64,000 nt of DNA from Avoscillospira sp045580485 (GCA_045580485.1 JAZNNW010000145.1:1-64000), one strand, 5' to 3'. Positions 22,540-30,468 are shown, counted from the first letter of the stretch. Notes: a model not told the origin generated them from the letters alone. Translations and numbers: made by a program.

Positions 22540-25041
22540 GTGAGCAGAGACACATATCGAATCGCCCGGGGCGCGAGCTGCCGTGCGGCGAAATGGAAGC
22601 CGGTCGATTACTCATGGGCTGACTTCTTACAGAAGCTCAACGCCCCTGCCCGAACAGGGGAGACTGTAGCGGAATATAAGCGTATGACTAAAGCCGAGAA
22701 GTCCCTTGTGAAGGACGTGGGCGGCTTCGTAGCAGGCGAACTGTTAAACGGCAAGCGGAGCAACCGTACTGTTCGATACCGGTCTATGGTCACGCTGGAC
22801 GCTGACAAGGCCTATCCGCAGCAGTGGGAGGACGTGACGCTCCTCAGCGAATATCGTATGGCGATGTACAGCACCCACTCGCACACCGCCGATGCTCCCA
22901 GACTGCGGTTCATCATACCGCTGGATCGGGATGTCAGCGCGGACGAATACAGCGCGATCGCTCGTCGGCTGGCCGTGGACATCGGCATCGAGACCATGGA
23001 TCGCACCACCTATGAGCCTGCAAGGCTCATGTACTGGCCCAGTTGTCCTTCCGACGGTGAGTACCTGTTCCGGCACCAAGAGGGGCCTGTTGTCTGTGCA
23101 GACGAGATCCTGGCCAGCTATGGCGAAGACGAAGCGTGGCGGGATGCGAGCCTCTGGCCAACATCTTCCGAAGAAGCCGAGGTCGTGCGGCACGAGCTGA
23201 AGGAACTGGGCGACCCCCGGGAAAAGCCCGGTCTTGTGGGTGCGTTCTGCCGAACCTACGATGTTGAAGACGCCATCGCCGAGTTTCTCCCGGACATTTA
23301 CGAACCCTGCGAGACTTACAGCAAGGAGCCCCGGTACACCTACACCGGCGGCAGCACATACGGCGGTGTCAGCATTTACAACGAGGGTTTGTATCTGTTC
23401 TCCCGTCATGACACAGACCCGGCAGGCGGCGGTGTACACTGCCAGAACGCCTTTGACATGGTCTGCATCCACAAGTTCGGTCATCTGGATAAAGGCAACC
23501 TCTCCCCGGAGGTAACGCGGAGAGCCAGCTATAAGGCGATGTGCGAATGGGTCGCGGGGCTGGAGCCGGTGAAACGCCTGCTTGCCGATGAGCGGATCGC
23601 CTCTGCTATGGAGGACTTCGCCGATCTGATAGAACCGGAAACGCCGCAGGGTGACGCCGGAACGGATGTTGAGGGAAACAATGTTTCCCCCAGCGCGGAA
23701 CAGGACGACGGGGCATGGAAACAGCAGCTGGACTATCACCCCAAAACAGGTGATCTGGAAGCCACTGCGACCAATGTGCTGCTTATCATGCGAAATGACC
23801 CACTTCTCAAAGGGACTTTCGGGTATAACGAACTGCTGGAGCGAGTGGTATTTCTGAAGCCGACACCCTGGCACAGAAAGATCGAGAACCGCACCGACGG
23901 CGATCCGTGGATCGACTGGGACTCCGCAAATCTCCGGGTGTACATGGAGCAGTATTGGGGTCTGAAAAACAGGGCGGATATGCAGGATGCCTTTGCAGTG
24001 GTGCAGGAAGAAAACAAATTCAACCCGCTTCAGGACTACCTAAAGGGGTTGACATGGGACGGCACCGAGAGACTGGATACTTTACTGATCCGCTATCTTC
24101 GTGCCGAGGACTGTGCGTATGTCCGCGCCGTGACGAGAAAATGGTTTACTGCGGCAGTCGCTCGGGCGATGTCGCCGGGTCGGAAGTTTGACAATATGCT
24201 GGTGCTGGTCGGCGATCAGGGCGTCGGTAAAAGTACGCTGGTACAGGTCATGAGCAAGGGTCGGTTCAGCGATTCCATTACAGACCTGAAAGGCAAAAAC
24301 GCATACGAACAGCTGCGGGGCGCCTGGCTGGTGGAGTTTGGCGAGTTGGCGTCCATGAAACGTGCCGAGGTCGAAACGGTCAAGAACTTCGTCAGCAAGA
24401 CGGAAGACAGCTACCGACCGGCCTACGGAGAGTTCACCCGTACCTACAAGCGGACCTGTGTCTTCTTCGGTACCACAAACGAAATGGAGTTTCTGAAGGA
24501 CCGTACCGGTGCCAGACGCTTCTGGCCGGTGCAGGTACAGCTGAAGTTGGCCGATGTGGTGGAAGCAGGCGGCGCGCTGATCGGTCTGGAGAAAGAAGTT
24601 GACCAGCTGTGGGCTGAGGCCGTGGTGCGGTGGCGTGAGGGTGAGCCGCTGTGGCTTGCTGATGCGGCAGTCAATGAGGCGGCTGTGGAGGTGCAGGAGC
24701 TGTTCACCGTGCAGGATGAGATGGTCGGACAGATCGCCGAGTACCTGGATACGATGCTTCCTGATGCGTGGGATACGATGTCACCGGAAGACCGGGTGGG
24801 CTTTATACAGGGGTATTCTCCACGGGATCTGACTGCCTGCACCAAGCGTCGGGACGTGGTGTGTATCTCCGAGATCCGCTGCGAGATGTGCGGAGACAGC
24901 AAAGCCCAGAACGGCGGCAACGATTCCCTGAGCCGCCGTATCGCGGGTATCATGAACAATATGCCCGGCTGGGTGAACGACGGAACGCGGATACGAGTGC
25001 CGGGATATGGCAGGCAGAGAATCTACAAAAGAAGGTCGTAG
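22540..25041 (+). CDS. Primase / VirE-type superfamily 3 helicase
   Basis: 833 aa, GTG start with AGGAGGTGG upstream. The N-terminal third has the archaeo-eukaryotic primase-like pattern (MVTLDADKAYPQQWEDVTLL; YSTHSHTADAPRLRFIIPLD; YEPARLMYWPSCP). The C-terminal half is the virulence-associated E helicase: Walker A LVGDQGVGKST (about 556-566), Walker B-like WLVEFGEL, and FFGTTNEMEFLKDRTGARRF. It is the likely replication initiator and unwinds the origin candidate immediately downstream. Confidence 0.95.
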   Translation: MSRDTYRIARGASCRAAKWKPVDYSWADFLQKLNAPARTGETVAEYKRMTKAEKSLVKDVGGFVAGELLNGKRSNRTVRYRSMVTLDADKAYPQQWEDVTLLSEYRMAMYSTHSHTADAPRLRFIIPLDRDVSADEYSAIARRLAVDIGIETMDRTTYEPARLMYWPSCPSDGEYLFRHQEGPVVCADEILASYGEDEAWRDASLWPTSSEEAEVVRHELKELGDPREKPGLVGAFCRTYDVEDAIAEFLPDIYEPCETYSKEPRYTYTGGSTYGGVSIYNEGLYLFSRHDTDPAGGGVHCQNAFDMVCIHKFGHLDKGNLSPEVTRRASYKAMCEWVAGLEPVKRLLADERIASAMEDFADLIEPETPQGDAGTDVEGNNVSPSAEQDDGAWKQQLDYHPKTGDLEATATNVLLIMRNDPLLKGTFGYNELLERVVFLKPTPWHRKIENRTDGDPWIDWDSANLRVYMEQYWGLKNRADMQDAFAVVQEENKFNPLQDYLKGLTWDGTERLDTLLIRYLRAEDCAYVRAVTRKWFTAAVARAMSPGRKFDNMLVLVGDQGVGKSTLVQVMSKGRFSDSITDLKGKNAYEQLRGAWLVEFGELASMKRAEVETVKNFVSKTEDSYRPAYGEFTRTYKRTCVFFGTTNEMEFLKDRTGARRFWPVQVQLKLADVVEAGGALIGLEKEVDQLWAEAVVRWREGEPLWLADAAVNEAAVEVQELFTVQDEMVGQIAEYLDTMLPDAWDTMSPEDRVGFIQGYSPRDLTACTKRRDVVCISEIRCEMCGDSKAQNGGNDSLSRRIAGIMNNMPGWVNDGTRIRVPGYGRQRIYKRRS

Positions 25042-25044
25042 GGT

Positions 25045-25338
25045 GGACAATGGGACAATGGTGGACAATGATTTTCGCAAACTTTTTGTTAGGGTGGGAT
25101 ATATACCGTTCAATTTGGTGGGACAATGAATCGGCTTTTCGGCATTGTCCCAGTCATTGTCCCGGTCATTGTCCACCCCTCAAACCATTGAAAACACTAC
25201 ATTTTTTACTATATGGGACAATGGGGACAATAATTATATAAATTACATACGAGACGAGATTAGAAATAGCGTAAAAAAAACATATATCTTATACTTGTAG
25301 TACTTTATAGAAAATATCGTCCAGCATTGTCATTGTCC
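25045..25338. other. Iteron-like cluster, probable phage replication origin
   Basis: Gene-free stretch of about 316 bases with GGACAATG direct copies at 25045, 25053, 25063, 25121 and 25216, a GGACAATA at 25225, and inverted CATTGTCC copies at 25143, 25155, 25167 and 25331. Between 25230 and 25320 is a very AT-rich block (taattatataaattacat and following) that could serve as the unwinding element. Position directly after the primase-helicase gene matches initiator-origin linkage in phages. Confidence 0.7.
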
Positions 25339-25357
25339 ACTTTGGGGGTGGTTCGCC

Positions 25358-25645
25358 GTGCAGCTGGAAAAGGATGTGGAAGGCTATCTCGTTCGGCAGG
25401 TCGGTAAGTTGGGCGGTCAGTGTGTCAAGTTCCTGCCTGATATCGAGAACGGATTTCCCGACAGGCTGGTCTTGCTGCCGGGCGGTGTATCGGTATGGGT
25501 AGAGCTGAAAAACGGCACGAGCGAAAAGACCAGACGGCTGCAGAGGATGCAGCACCAAAAGCTGAGGAAGTTAGGACAACGGGTGGAAGTTGTGCAGACT
25601 AAGGAAGCGGTGGATGTGCTGTTGAGAGATTATTCACCCGGGTAA
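25358..25645 (+). CDS. VRR-NUC domain nuclease
   Basis: 95 aa, GTG start. EKDVEGYLVRQVGKLGGQCV, then GFPDRLVLLPGGVSVWVELK (PD...ExK with Asp, Glu and Lys) and the closing helix. This is the minimal phage VRR-NUC protein, a Holliday-junction or flap nuclease of the PD-(D/E)XK superfamily. Positioned between the origin candidate and the minus-strand cassette. Confidence 0.92.
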   Translation: MQLEKDVEGYLVRQVGKLGGQCVKFLPDIENGFPDRLVLLPGGVSVWVELKNGTSEKTRRLQRMQHQKLRKLGQRVEVVQTKEAVDVLLRDYSPG

Positions 25646-25688
25646 GAAAAAAAGTGACCCACCGTATCAGGAGCTGATACGGTGGGTC
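25646..25688 (-). terminator. Terminator of the minus-strand cassette
   Basis: Perfect 15-bp stem GACCCACCGTATCAG / CTGATACGGTGGGTC (25656-25688) followed, on the minus strand, by a run of T (A at 25647-25653 on plus). It ends transcription of the gene at 25695-26192. Confidence 0.85.
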
Positions 25689-25694
25689 GGGGGT

Positions 25695-26192
25695 TCAGTT
25701 GTTTAGGGCGTCGTCCAGAGCCAGCAGCGAGTCCGGTAGTTTTTTACTGTCATAGTTGACGGGCATTAGCACCGCGACACAGTCGGGACTGAACAAGAAG
25801 ACCGGGGACTTTTTGCTTGATCCCATTATGCTGACCGGGTGGAATGGTTCCCAAAGACCGCCGTTGATGAGGATGATGTTGTTTTGATGTTTACCCGACG
25901 GTCTGAGAACGCGGCACAGGGATTTATGGCGAGGAATGAGGATGCCGGTGTCTCGGGTGTCCGCGGCGTCGGCTGCTTCCCTGAGGAATCTCAGGAACGT
26001 GTCAGCACAGGCTGCGGGCTCCAGTTTTACCCTTGGACGACTTTCGAGTTCCTCCAGCAGGGAAACACCTTCGACCATCAGGCCAAAGTAGCACCGTCGG
26101 TCGATCAGGAACAGGCGGTCGTCCTTGATTTGGTAGCGGAAATGGTTTCTTGCAGCTGCGCAGAGCGCAGGAACGGAAAAGGATCGTTTCAT
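25695..26192 (-). CDS. Hypothetical protein, minus-strand cassette
   Basis: 165 aa from the ATG at 26192, preceded by AGGAGGTAATATC. Sequence has FRYQIKDDRLFLIDRRCYFG near the start, a helical acidic centre and SPVFLFSPDCVAVLMPVNYD near the end; it looks like a soluble alpha/beta protein. No family recognised. Same leader sequence before its start as the next upstream gene, so the cassette has a duplicated ribosome-binding segment. Confidence 0.75.
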   Translation of the reverse strand: MKRSFSVPALCAAARNHFRYQIKDDRLFLIDRRCYFGLMVEGVSLLEELESRPRVKLEPAACADTFLRFLREAADAADTRDTGILIPRHKSLCRVLRPSGKHQNNIILINGGLWEPFHPVSIMGSSKKSPVFLFSPDCVAVLMPVNYDSKKLPDSLLALDDALNN

Positions 26193-26196
26193 GATA

Positions 26197-26463
26197 TTAC
26201 CTCCTAAGTGATCTGTTTTTCTCCGGTTGGTGGGCGGGGTTCCAAGCAATCATTTTTCCCCACACCCCCACGCTCTCGATCCGAATGCGCCTTTTGGCGG
26301 ACAGGATCTCGACATTTCGCCATTGCGACCGTGACATTTCCCGGTATTCTACGATGACTTCATTGTCTCGTTCCCATCGTTTCGAGAAGTCTGTACGGAA
26401 CTGGTCGAGATCAATTCCCATTTGTTTTTTAACATAATCGATGATTTTTTCTCGGGTATCCAC
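26197..26463 (-). CDS. Hypothetical protein, minus-strand cassette
   Basis: 88 aa, GTG start at 26463 with AGGAGGTAATATC at six bases. Charged protein: TREKIIDYVKKQMGIDLDQF, a basic centre (SAKRRIRIESVG), ending in RRSL-type basic residues. No family recognised. Confidence 0.65.
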   Translation of the reverse strand: MDTREKIIDYVKKQMGIDLDQFRTDFSKRWERDNEVIVEYREMSRSQWRNVEILSAKRRIRIESVGVWGKMIAWNPAHQPEKNRSLRR

Positions 26464-26536
26464 GATATTACCTCCTAAGTGATTTATTTGTTGAATGGGC
26501 TGGGACCTGATAGGCTCAGACCCCGCAGGAAGCCGT

Positions 26537-27019
26537 TTAGATATCGCCCCAAGGAAAGTTTTGGTACTCTTCGGTGTTGACCACTAGGAACGATTTGTAG
26601 ACCCGAGAGAAGTCAATCAGAGCCAGCAGCAAAGGATCGTTGCGTGTGGCATCTTCGCTGGCTTGGTAGATCAGACAGTCAAGGAGTTTACATAATTTAT
26701 AGTGCCAGGGGAGCAATACTTCATGATGGTTCCGGTATTGGCGCTCCTCGATCAGTGGTGGTACCTCGGGCATATCGGGAATGGTCACGGGGTCGGTGTT
26801 TTTGTATCTGGCATTTGTGGCGGCCTCGTTGAGGGCGTACAGCCGATTAAAAATCAGACCCGCGGAGTAAAAGCCGTAGCGGTCGCGGCAGTCGGCAAGG
26901 GCTTCGTGGAGGCTCTGGGGAGCTTCAAAGCCGAAGCGATTAAAGCCGCTGTTCATGATGTACTCGAGAGAGTTTGCAAGCGTGGCATGGGATCGGGTTG
27001 ACATGATAAAACTTGACAT
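26537..27019 (-). CDS. Hypothetical protein, minus-strand cassette
   Basis: 160 aa from the ATG at 27019 (AAAGGAGC upstream). Helical with many aromatic residues (RDRYGFYSAGLIFNRLYALN). No transmembrane segment. No family recognised. Its own leader contains a 20-bp operator palindrome (27042-27061), the same as the one over the cassette promoter. Confidence 0.7.
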   Translation of the reverse strand: MSSFIMSTRSHATLANSLEYIMNSGFNRFGFEAPQSLHEALADCRDRYGFYSAGLIFNRLYALNEAATNARYKNTDPVTIPDMPEVPPLIEERQYRNHHEVLLPWHYKLCKLLDCLIYQASEDATRNDPLLLALIDFSRVYKSFLVVNTEEYQNFPWGDI

Positions 27020-27041
27020 TGTTTTAGCTCCTTTCTTTTTC

Positions 27042-27061
27042 GACATACATCGATGTATGTC
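27042..27061. promoter_or_regulatory. 20-bp operator palindrome 1
   Basis: gacatacatcgatgtatgtc is a perfect palindrome. A second copy with one changed base lies at 27550-27569. Both are in the 5' regions of minus-strand genes, pointing to a common regulator, most simply the small ribbon-helix-helix-like protein encoded between them. Confidence 0.8.
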
Positions 27062-27082
27062 GTTATTTTATAGGGGACTGAT

Positions 27083-27289
27083 TTAGTCCCCACTTTTGAT
27101 GTATTGTGATAGCGCGTCTCTGAATATCCCGGTAACGCCTTTCCCTTCGTCGTCTTTATGCGCTTCGAGATAGTCAATCAGATCGCCGTCGGTGTCATAC
27201 CGGAAGCTAACTCCGTATCGCTTGTAGTTAGCTGCCATCCACCGACTCTTGACTTCGGTGCTCGTGGTGGTTTTTCTTTTCTCCGCTAT
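27083..27289 (-). CDS. Small DNA-binding protein, ribbon-helix-helix-like
   Basis: The frame ends at 27083; the start is uncertain. The likely protein is AEKRKTTTSTEVKSRWMAAN then YKRYGVSFRYDTDGDLIDYL, ending GVTGIFRDALSQYIKSGD. A beta strand (YGVSFRY) followed by two helices matches the Arc/CopG layout. A ribosome site GAGGGGGT precedes an ATA codon at 27289, an unusual start; an ATG at residue 15 or so (MAANYK) or a TTG upstream (27343) are alternatives. Candidate autoregulator of the cassette. Confidence 0.6.
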   Translation of the reverse strand: MAEKRKTTTSTEVKSRWMAANYKRYGVSFRYDTDGDLIDYLEAHKDDEGKGVTGIFRDALSQYIKSGD

Positions 27290-27319
27290 TGACTTCGACC
27301 CCCTCTTCGTGTAAAATGT

Positions 27320-27534
27320 GGGCAAGGGCGGCGACCGCGGCAACGGTCACGGCTCAACCACAGGATACAGTGAAGATTGGCCGCTTCCTATGCTCGGGGG
27401 CGGTCATTTCTTCGTTGCTTGGATAACTCCGAAAATGACAACGGCTAACAATGTAAGCAGTGCAAGCACTTCTGATATTGTCATTTTACCACCTCCCGCT
27501 TATGTAGGGTAGTGGTGAGCCGTTCCGCCCTTGC
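27320..27534 (-). other. Long-range inverted repeat bracketing the toxin-like gene
   Basis: GTGGTGAGCCGT (27512-27523) and CCGCCCTTGC (27525-27534) match, as inverted complements, ACGGCTCAACCAC (27349-27361) and GCAAGGGCGG (27322-27331). In the minus-strand transcript the 5' end would therefore pair with the 3' end around the small reading frame. The predicted transcription start (about 27536) lies exactly at the beginning of the 5' arm. Confidence 0.65.
27404..27484 (-). CDS. 26-aa hydrophobic peptide, holin-like type I toxin candidate
   Basis: MTISEVLALLTLLAVVIFGV then IQATKK: a single transmembrane helix with a short charged tail, preceded by a strong ribosome site GGGAGGTGG four bases upstream. 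Size, composition and the long-range UTR pairing around it match the small holin-like toxins of type I toxin-antitoxin loci in Firmicutes. No antitoxin RNA promoter could be assigned with confidence. Confidence 0.6.
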   Translation of the reverse strand: MTISEVLALLTLLAVVIFGVIQATKK

Positions 27535-27542
27535 TTGCCCTC

Positions 27543-27571
27543 ATGATACAACATACAACGATGTATGTCAA
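27543..27571 (-). promoter_or_regulatory. Promoter of the minus-strand cassette with operator 2
   Basis: Minus strand consensus TTGACA (27566-27571), 17-nt spacer, TATCAT (27543-27548). Operator acatacaacgatgtatgt (within 27550-27569) fills the spacer, so the promoter should be repressible. Confidence 0.75.
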
Positions 27572-27714
27572 GCCCTTTTTTCAAAAATTTTTTAGAAACT
27601 TTCGACACAACACGACCGAAAAGATGTCCGCCAATGTCCGCTTTTAATGTGTTATACTGGTATCATCAGAGAAAGCGAAAGAGAGAAAGAGCACAGAAGA
27701 GGGAGGCGGAAACG

Positions 27715-28137
27715 ATGGCAAACGAGGAAAATTTGATCCCGTTCAACGAAAGATCGAAAGAAGAGTGTCGGGCGATCCAGTCGGCCGGTGGTGTCGCTTC
27801 AGTCGCGGCACGTCGTAAGGCCAAGAGTATGAGAGAGGCGGCGCAGATCCTGCTTTCCGCCGCGCTGACTGACGCGCCCGAAACCCAGAGAGCCTTGGAG
27901 ACTCTCGGCCTGGAAGCCGACCAGCAAGGCGCCGTGCTGCTGGCCTCGCTCCGAAGAGCTCAGGCGGGCGACATTGAAGCGGCGCGCTTCGTCCGTGATA
28001 CAAGCGGACAGGCTCCGGCGCAGATGGTGGAACTCGGCGGCATGGATGGAAAGCCGATCCAAGAGCTCAACTTGTCGGAACTCAGCGACGAGCAACTGCA
28101 GCAGCTACTCAGCAAAAACACCGAAAAAAGCGGCTAA
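27715..28137 (+). CDS. terS: Probable terminase small subunit
   Basis: 140 aa from the ATG at 27715 (GGGAGGCGG upstream). Pattern ENLIPFNERSKEECRAIQSA-GG, then VASVAARRKAKSMREAAQIL, matches the KGG-type protein that precedes the large terminase in many clostridial phages and is taken as the small subunit: DNA recognition and packaging initiation. Located directly upstream of the packaging-site candidate and terL. Confidence 0.75.
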   Translation: MANEENLIPFNERSKEECRAIQSAGGVASVAARRKAKSMREAAQILLSAALTDAPETQRALETLGLEADQQGAVLLASLRRAQAGDIEAARFVRDTSGQAPAQMVELGGMDGKPIQELNLSELSDEQLQQLLSKNTEKSG

Positions 28138-28174
28138 TGTTGTATCGGCGTTGTAAAGCAACAACTGAATATCG

Positions 28175-28221
28175 AAACCCCGAACCGGGAAACCCAGTGT
28201 TTCCAATGGCTTCGGGGTTTT
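28175..28221 (+). terminator. Terminator or branched hairpin after the small terminase gene
   Basis: AAACCCCGAA (28175-28184) pairs with TTCGGGGTTT (28211-28220), enclosing a second hairpin GGAAAC/GTTTCC; followed by TTGTCAT. It separates the small and large terminase genes, so terL may need read-through or its own promoter. Confidence 0.65.
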
Positions 28222-28522
28222 GTCATATCCATTTATGATAAGATAATCAGATTGCATACATCCCGCCGCCGCGGGTCGCGGTGGTTAAAGCCTCCCCGTG
28301 TCGCCCGCCTGGGTGTGCGTGGTGCGCCGGGTCGCTGGTCCACCTACCACCTACATACGTAGGCAAGACAATAGGAGAGGGGGTACCCCCAGTGCCCCCT
28401 TTTTGCGGAGAGGTACCCCCGGTGCAAAAGGCGACCCAACAAAATTTGTGGGTATCTAAAAAGTTATCCACAGTTTTTCCACAGACTTCGCGAACCAAGC
28501 GATTACAGGAGGCGAGAGGCAC
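28222..28522. other. Non-coding region between terminase genes, packaging-site candidate
   Basis: No convincing gene in 300 bases. It holds repeated GGTACCCCC-[A/G]GTGC blocks (28381-28394 and 28411-28424 region), the 12-bp palindrome GGGGGTACCCCC, a palindromic TACGTA hairpin, and a perfect DnaA-box TTATCCACA at 28464-28472 followed by a second TTTCCACAG. Position between terS and terL suits a cos or pac site. Confidence 0.5.
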
Positions 28523-30031
28523 GTGGCACAGTCGGACAGAGATCTCCTGATCGCCGAACTGGCAAAACGCGAACTGGCAAGACGCTCATACCCGGAGTAT
28601 CTGGCGTATGTGCAGGGGCAGACTTGGAAACGCACCAGACTCAGTGAATACCTTGCGTCTGAAGTGCAGGACTTTGTGGAAGCTGATACTGGTCATGCCG
28701 TGGATATTTTGGTCGTCCAGTGTCCGCCGCAGCACGGAAAATCCGTTTCTCTGACTGAGTCATTCCCTTCGTGGTACATCGGCAAGTATCCGCTTCGGCG
28801 GGTCATCCTTGCCGCGTACAATGACGAGTTCGCCGAGCGGTTCCTGCGCCGGAACAAGGAGAAGGTTAAAGCGTCAGGCAAAAACATATTCGGCATCGAG
28901 GTCGGCAAGATCGACCGAGCGACGGAGTTCGAGCTGACGAACGGTAAGGGACGTATCATCTCTCGCGGTCTCCGCTCCGGTATTACAGGTAACCCCGGCG
29001 ACCTCGTCATCATTGACGACCCGATTAAGGATCGTATGGAGGCATACAGCCCGGCTTTCCGGGAACAGCTGTGGTCTGCGTGGCTTGGCTCCATTAAGAC
29101 GCGTTTCTCGGCAGGCGCAAAGGTCATAGTTATAGCGACTCCGTGGCACTTTGACGACTTGATGGCGCGTATCATTGCCCGTGAGTCGAATGTGAAAGTG
29201 ATCCGGCTCCCCGTTGAAGCCGGTGCGGACGACCCGCTGGGGCGCGTCCCCGGCGATGCGCTGTGTCCTGAGCTTGGCAAAGACAAGGCTTGGCTGGAGG
29301 AGTTCAAACAGGCATACCTGAACGACCCGGGCGGCGGTCCCGGCGCTTGGGCAGCCATGTACATGTGTAATCCTCGTATTGAGGGAGGCAACATTGTCAA
29401 GAAAGATTGGTTCCGTTTCTACGACCCCAAGGACATAAGTGAGTGGGGCACGACGATCATCTCCGTGGATGCGGCGTTTAAGGGAAACGAGAACAACGAC
29501 TTCGTGGCGATCACGGTTTGGTCAAAGCTAGGCGCAGGTTATTATCTGCGACACTGTTCTAACAAGAAATTGGACTTCCCTCAGACCTTGACTGAGTTGC
29601 GGATGATAAAGGCAATGTACCCAGAAGCCTTCACCGTGTTGGTGGAGGATAAGGCGAACGGCTCTGCTATTATTGCAACTCTGCGGAAAGAAATGCCCGG
29701 TGTTTTGGGTGTCAACCCGAAAGGCGGCAAGGAAGCGCGAGTCAATGCCGTCTCGGGTGTCATCGAAGCAGGAAATGTGTTCATCCCCGAACACGCACCT
29801 TGGAAAGAAGATTATCTCGACCAGTGGGCCGGTTTTCCGGCTGTTCCTCATGATGACATGGTGGATAGCTCCACACAGGCTCTCAGTCATATGCTCTACG
29901 CTTCCGGCGACCCACTGTTTAAGGCGCAGGTGTTGTCGGAGGAAGAGCAGCGCGCGCAACAGGAGCAAGAGGCGTTCCTTGATGGCGACCGCTGCTATGA
30001 CGTGTATAGCCAGATGGGCGTTTATTACTAA
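28523..30031 (+). CDS. terL: Terminase large subunit
   Basis: 502 aa, GTG start with AGGAGG upstream. ATPase: Walker A CPPQHGKS (about 67-74), Walker B LVIIDDP (about 161-167), coupling motif ATPWH. Nuclease: SVDAAFKG (about 314), VEDKANGSA (about 374) and HDDMVDS (about 443) supply the RNase H-like acidic residues. It packages DNA into the procapsid through the portal encoded downstream. Confidence 0.96.
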   Translation: MAQSDRDLLIAELAKRELARRSYPEYLAYVQGQTWKRTRLSEYLASEVQDFVEADTGHAVDILVVQCPPQHGKSVSLTESFPSWYIGKYPLRRVILAAYNDEFAERFLRRNKEKVKASGKNIFGIEVGKIDRATEFELTNGKGRIISRGLRSGITGNPGDLVIIDDPIKDRMEAYSPAFREQLWSAWLGSIKTRFSAGAKVIVIATPWHFDDLMARIIARESNVKVIRLPVEAGADDPLGRVPGDALCPELGKDKAWLEEFKQAYLNDPGGGPGAWAAMYMCNPRIEGGNIVKKDWFRFYDPKDISEWGTTIISVDAAFKGNENNDFVAITVWSKLGAGYYLRHCSNKKLDFPQTLTELRMIKAMYPEAFTVLVEDKANGSAIIATLRKEMPGVLGVNPKGGKEARVNAVSGVIEAGNVFIPEHAPWKEDYLDQWAGFPAVPHDDMVDSSTQALSHMLYASGDPLFKAQVLSEEEQRAQQEQEAFLDGDRCYDVYSQMGVYY

Positions 30032-30103
30032 TAAGGCCGCCTAAGAATTGTAGCTTTGTCGGTATCAGTAATAATTTTAGCACGGCCAGTAATTAAAGAA
30101 ATG

Positions 30104-30153
30104 CCCGCTTTATTTTACTTAGCTCCCGAGCAGGGAAGTGTAATTAAAGCGGG
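30104..30153. other. Imperfect long hairpin between terL and the tRNA genes
   Basis: CCCGCTTTA ... TAAAGCGGG arms with further pairing inside and an inner CTCCC/GGGAAG helix. No T tract directly follows. Could be a terminator or processing signal for the tRNA cluster. Confidence 0.4.
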
Positions 30154-30161
30154 TTTAAGAT

Positions 30162-30237
30162 TGGGATGTAGCCAAGTGGTTAAGGCATCGGACTTTGACT
30201 CCGATATGCGTTGGTTCGAATCCAACTGTCCCAGCCA
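30162..30237 (+). tRNA. tRNA-Gln (UUG)
   Basis: Acceptor TGGGATG pairs with TGTCCCA (two G-U pairs), D-loop AAGTGGTTAAGG, anticodon loop CTTTGAC in stem TCGGA/TCCGA giving TTG, T arm GTTGG/CCAAC with loop TTCGAAT, CCA encoded at 30235-30237. Confidence 0.95.
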
Positions 30238-30240
30238 TAC

Positions 30241-30330
30241 GGAAGCGTAAAGCGTAATTGGTAGCGCAGCGGTCCAGAAAACCGTAGTCCTTAACGGGAC
30301 CTGTGGGTTCGAGCCCTACCGCTTCCGCCA
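30241..30330 (+). tRNA. Unusual class II tRNA, probably tRNA-Ser (AGA)
   Basis: Acceptor GGAAGCG/CGCTTCC, discriminator G, CCA encoded; long variable arm GTCC...GGAC; T arm GTGGG/CCTAC with TTCGAGC. The best anticodon stem GCGGT/ACCGT leaves loop CCAGAAA, so the anticodon would be AGA with C instead of U at position 33, and four instead of two bases lie between acceptor and D stem. Class II shape and discriminator G favour serine; a shifted reading (CAG, leucine) is possible. Confidence 0.75.
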
Positions 30331-30333
30331 TAT

Positions 30334-30422
30334 GGAGGCTTGCCGTAATCGGTATCGGAGCGGTTTGCTAAACCGTCCAGGTGTGAAAGCCTGTACAGGT
30401 TCGAGTCCTGTAGTCTCCGCCA
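30334..30422 (+). tRNA. tRNA-Ser (GCU)
   Basis: Acceptor GGAGGCT/AGTCTCC, D stem CCG/CGG, anticodon loop TTGCTAA in stem GCGGT/ACCGT giving GCT, long variable arm (CCAGGTGTGAAAGCCTG), T arm ACAGG/CCTGT with TTCGAGT, discriminator G, CCA encoded. Confidence 0.95.
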
Positions 30423-30468
30423 ATTCAGTCAACTATGAGTCAAGTAAATTCAGAGCGGAGGTCAGAAA

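Noticed and set aside
25045..25338. CRISPR array
   Set aside because: Repeats are 8-mers with variable orientation and short gaps; no cas gene is present.
28281..28550. 89-codon ORF in the terminase intergenic region
   Set aside because: Proline/cysteine-rich, no ribosome site, overlaps the terL start; region shows repeats instead.
30056..30250. 64-codon ORF between terL and the tRNA genes
   Set aside because: Runs through tRNA-Gln and has no ribosome site.
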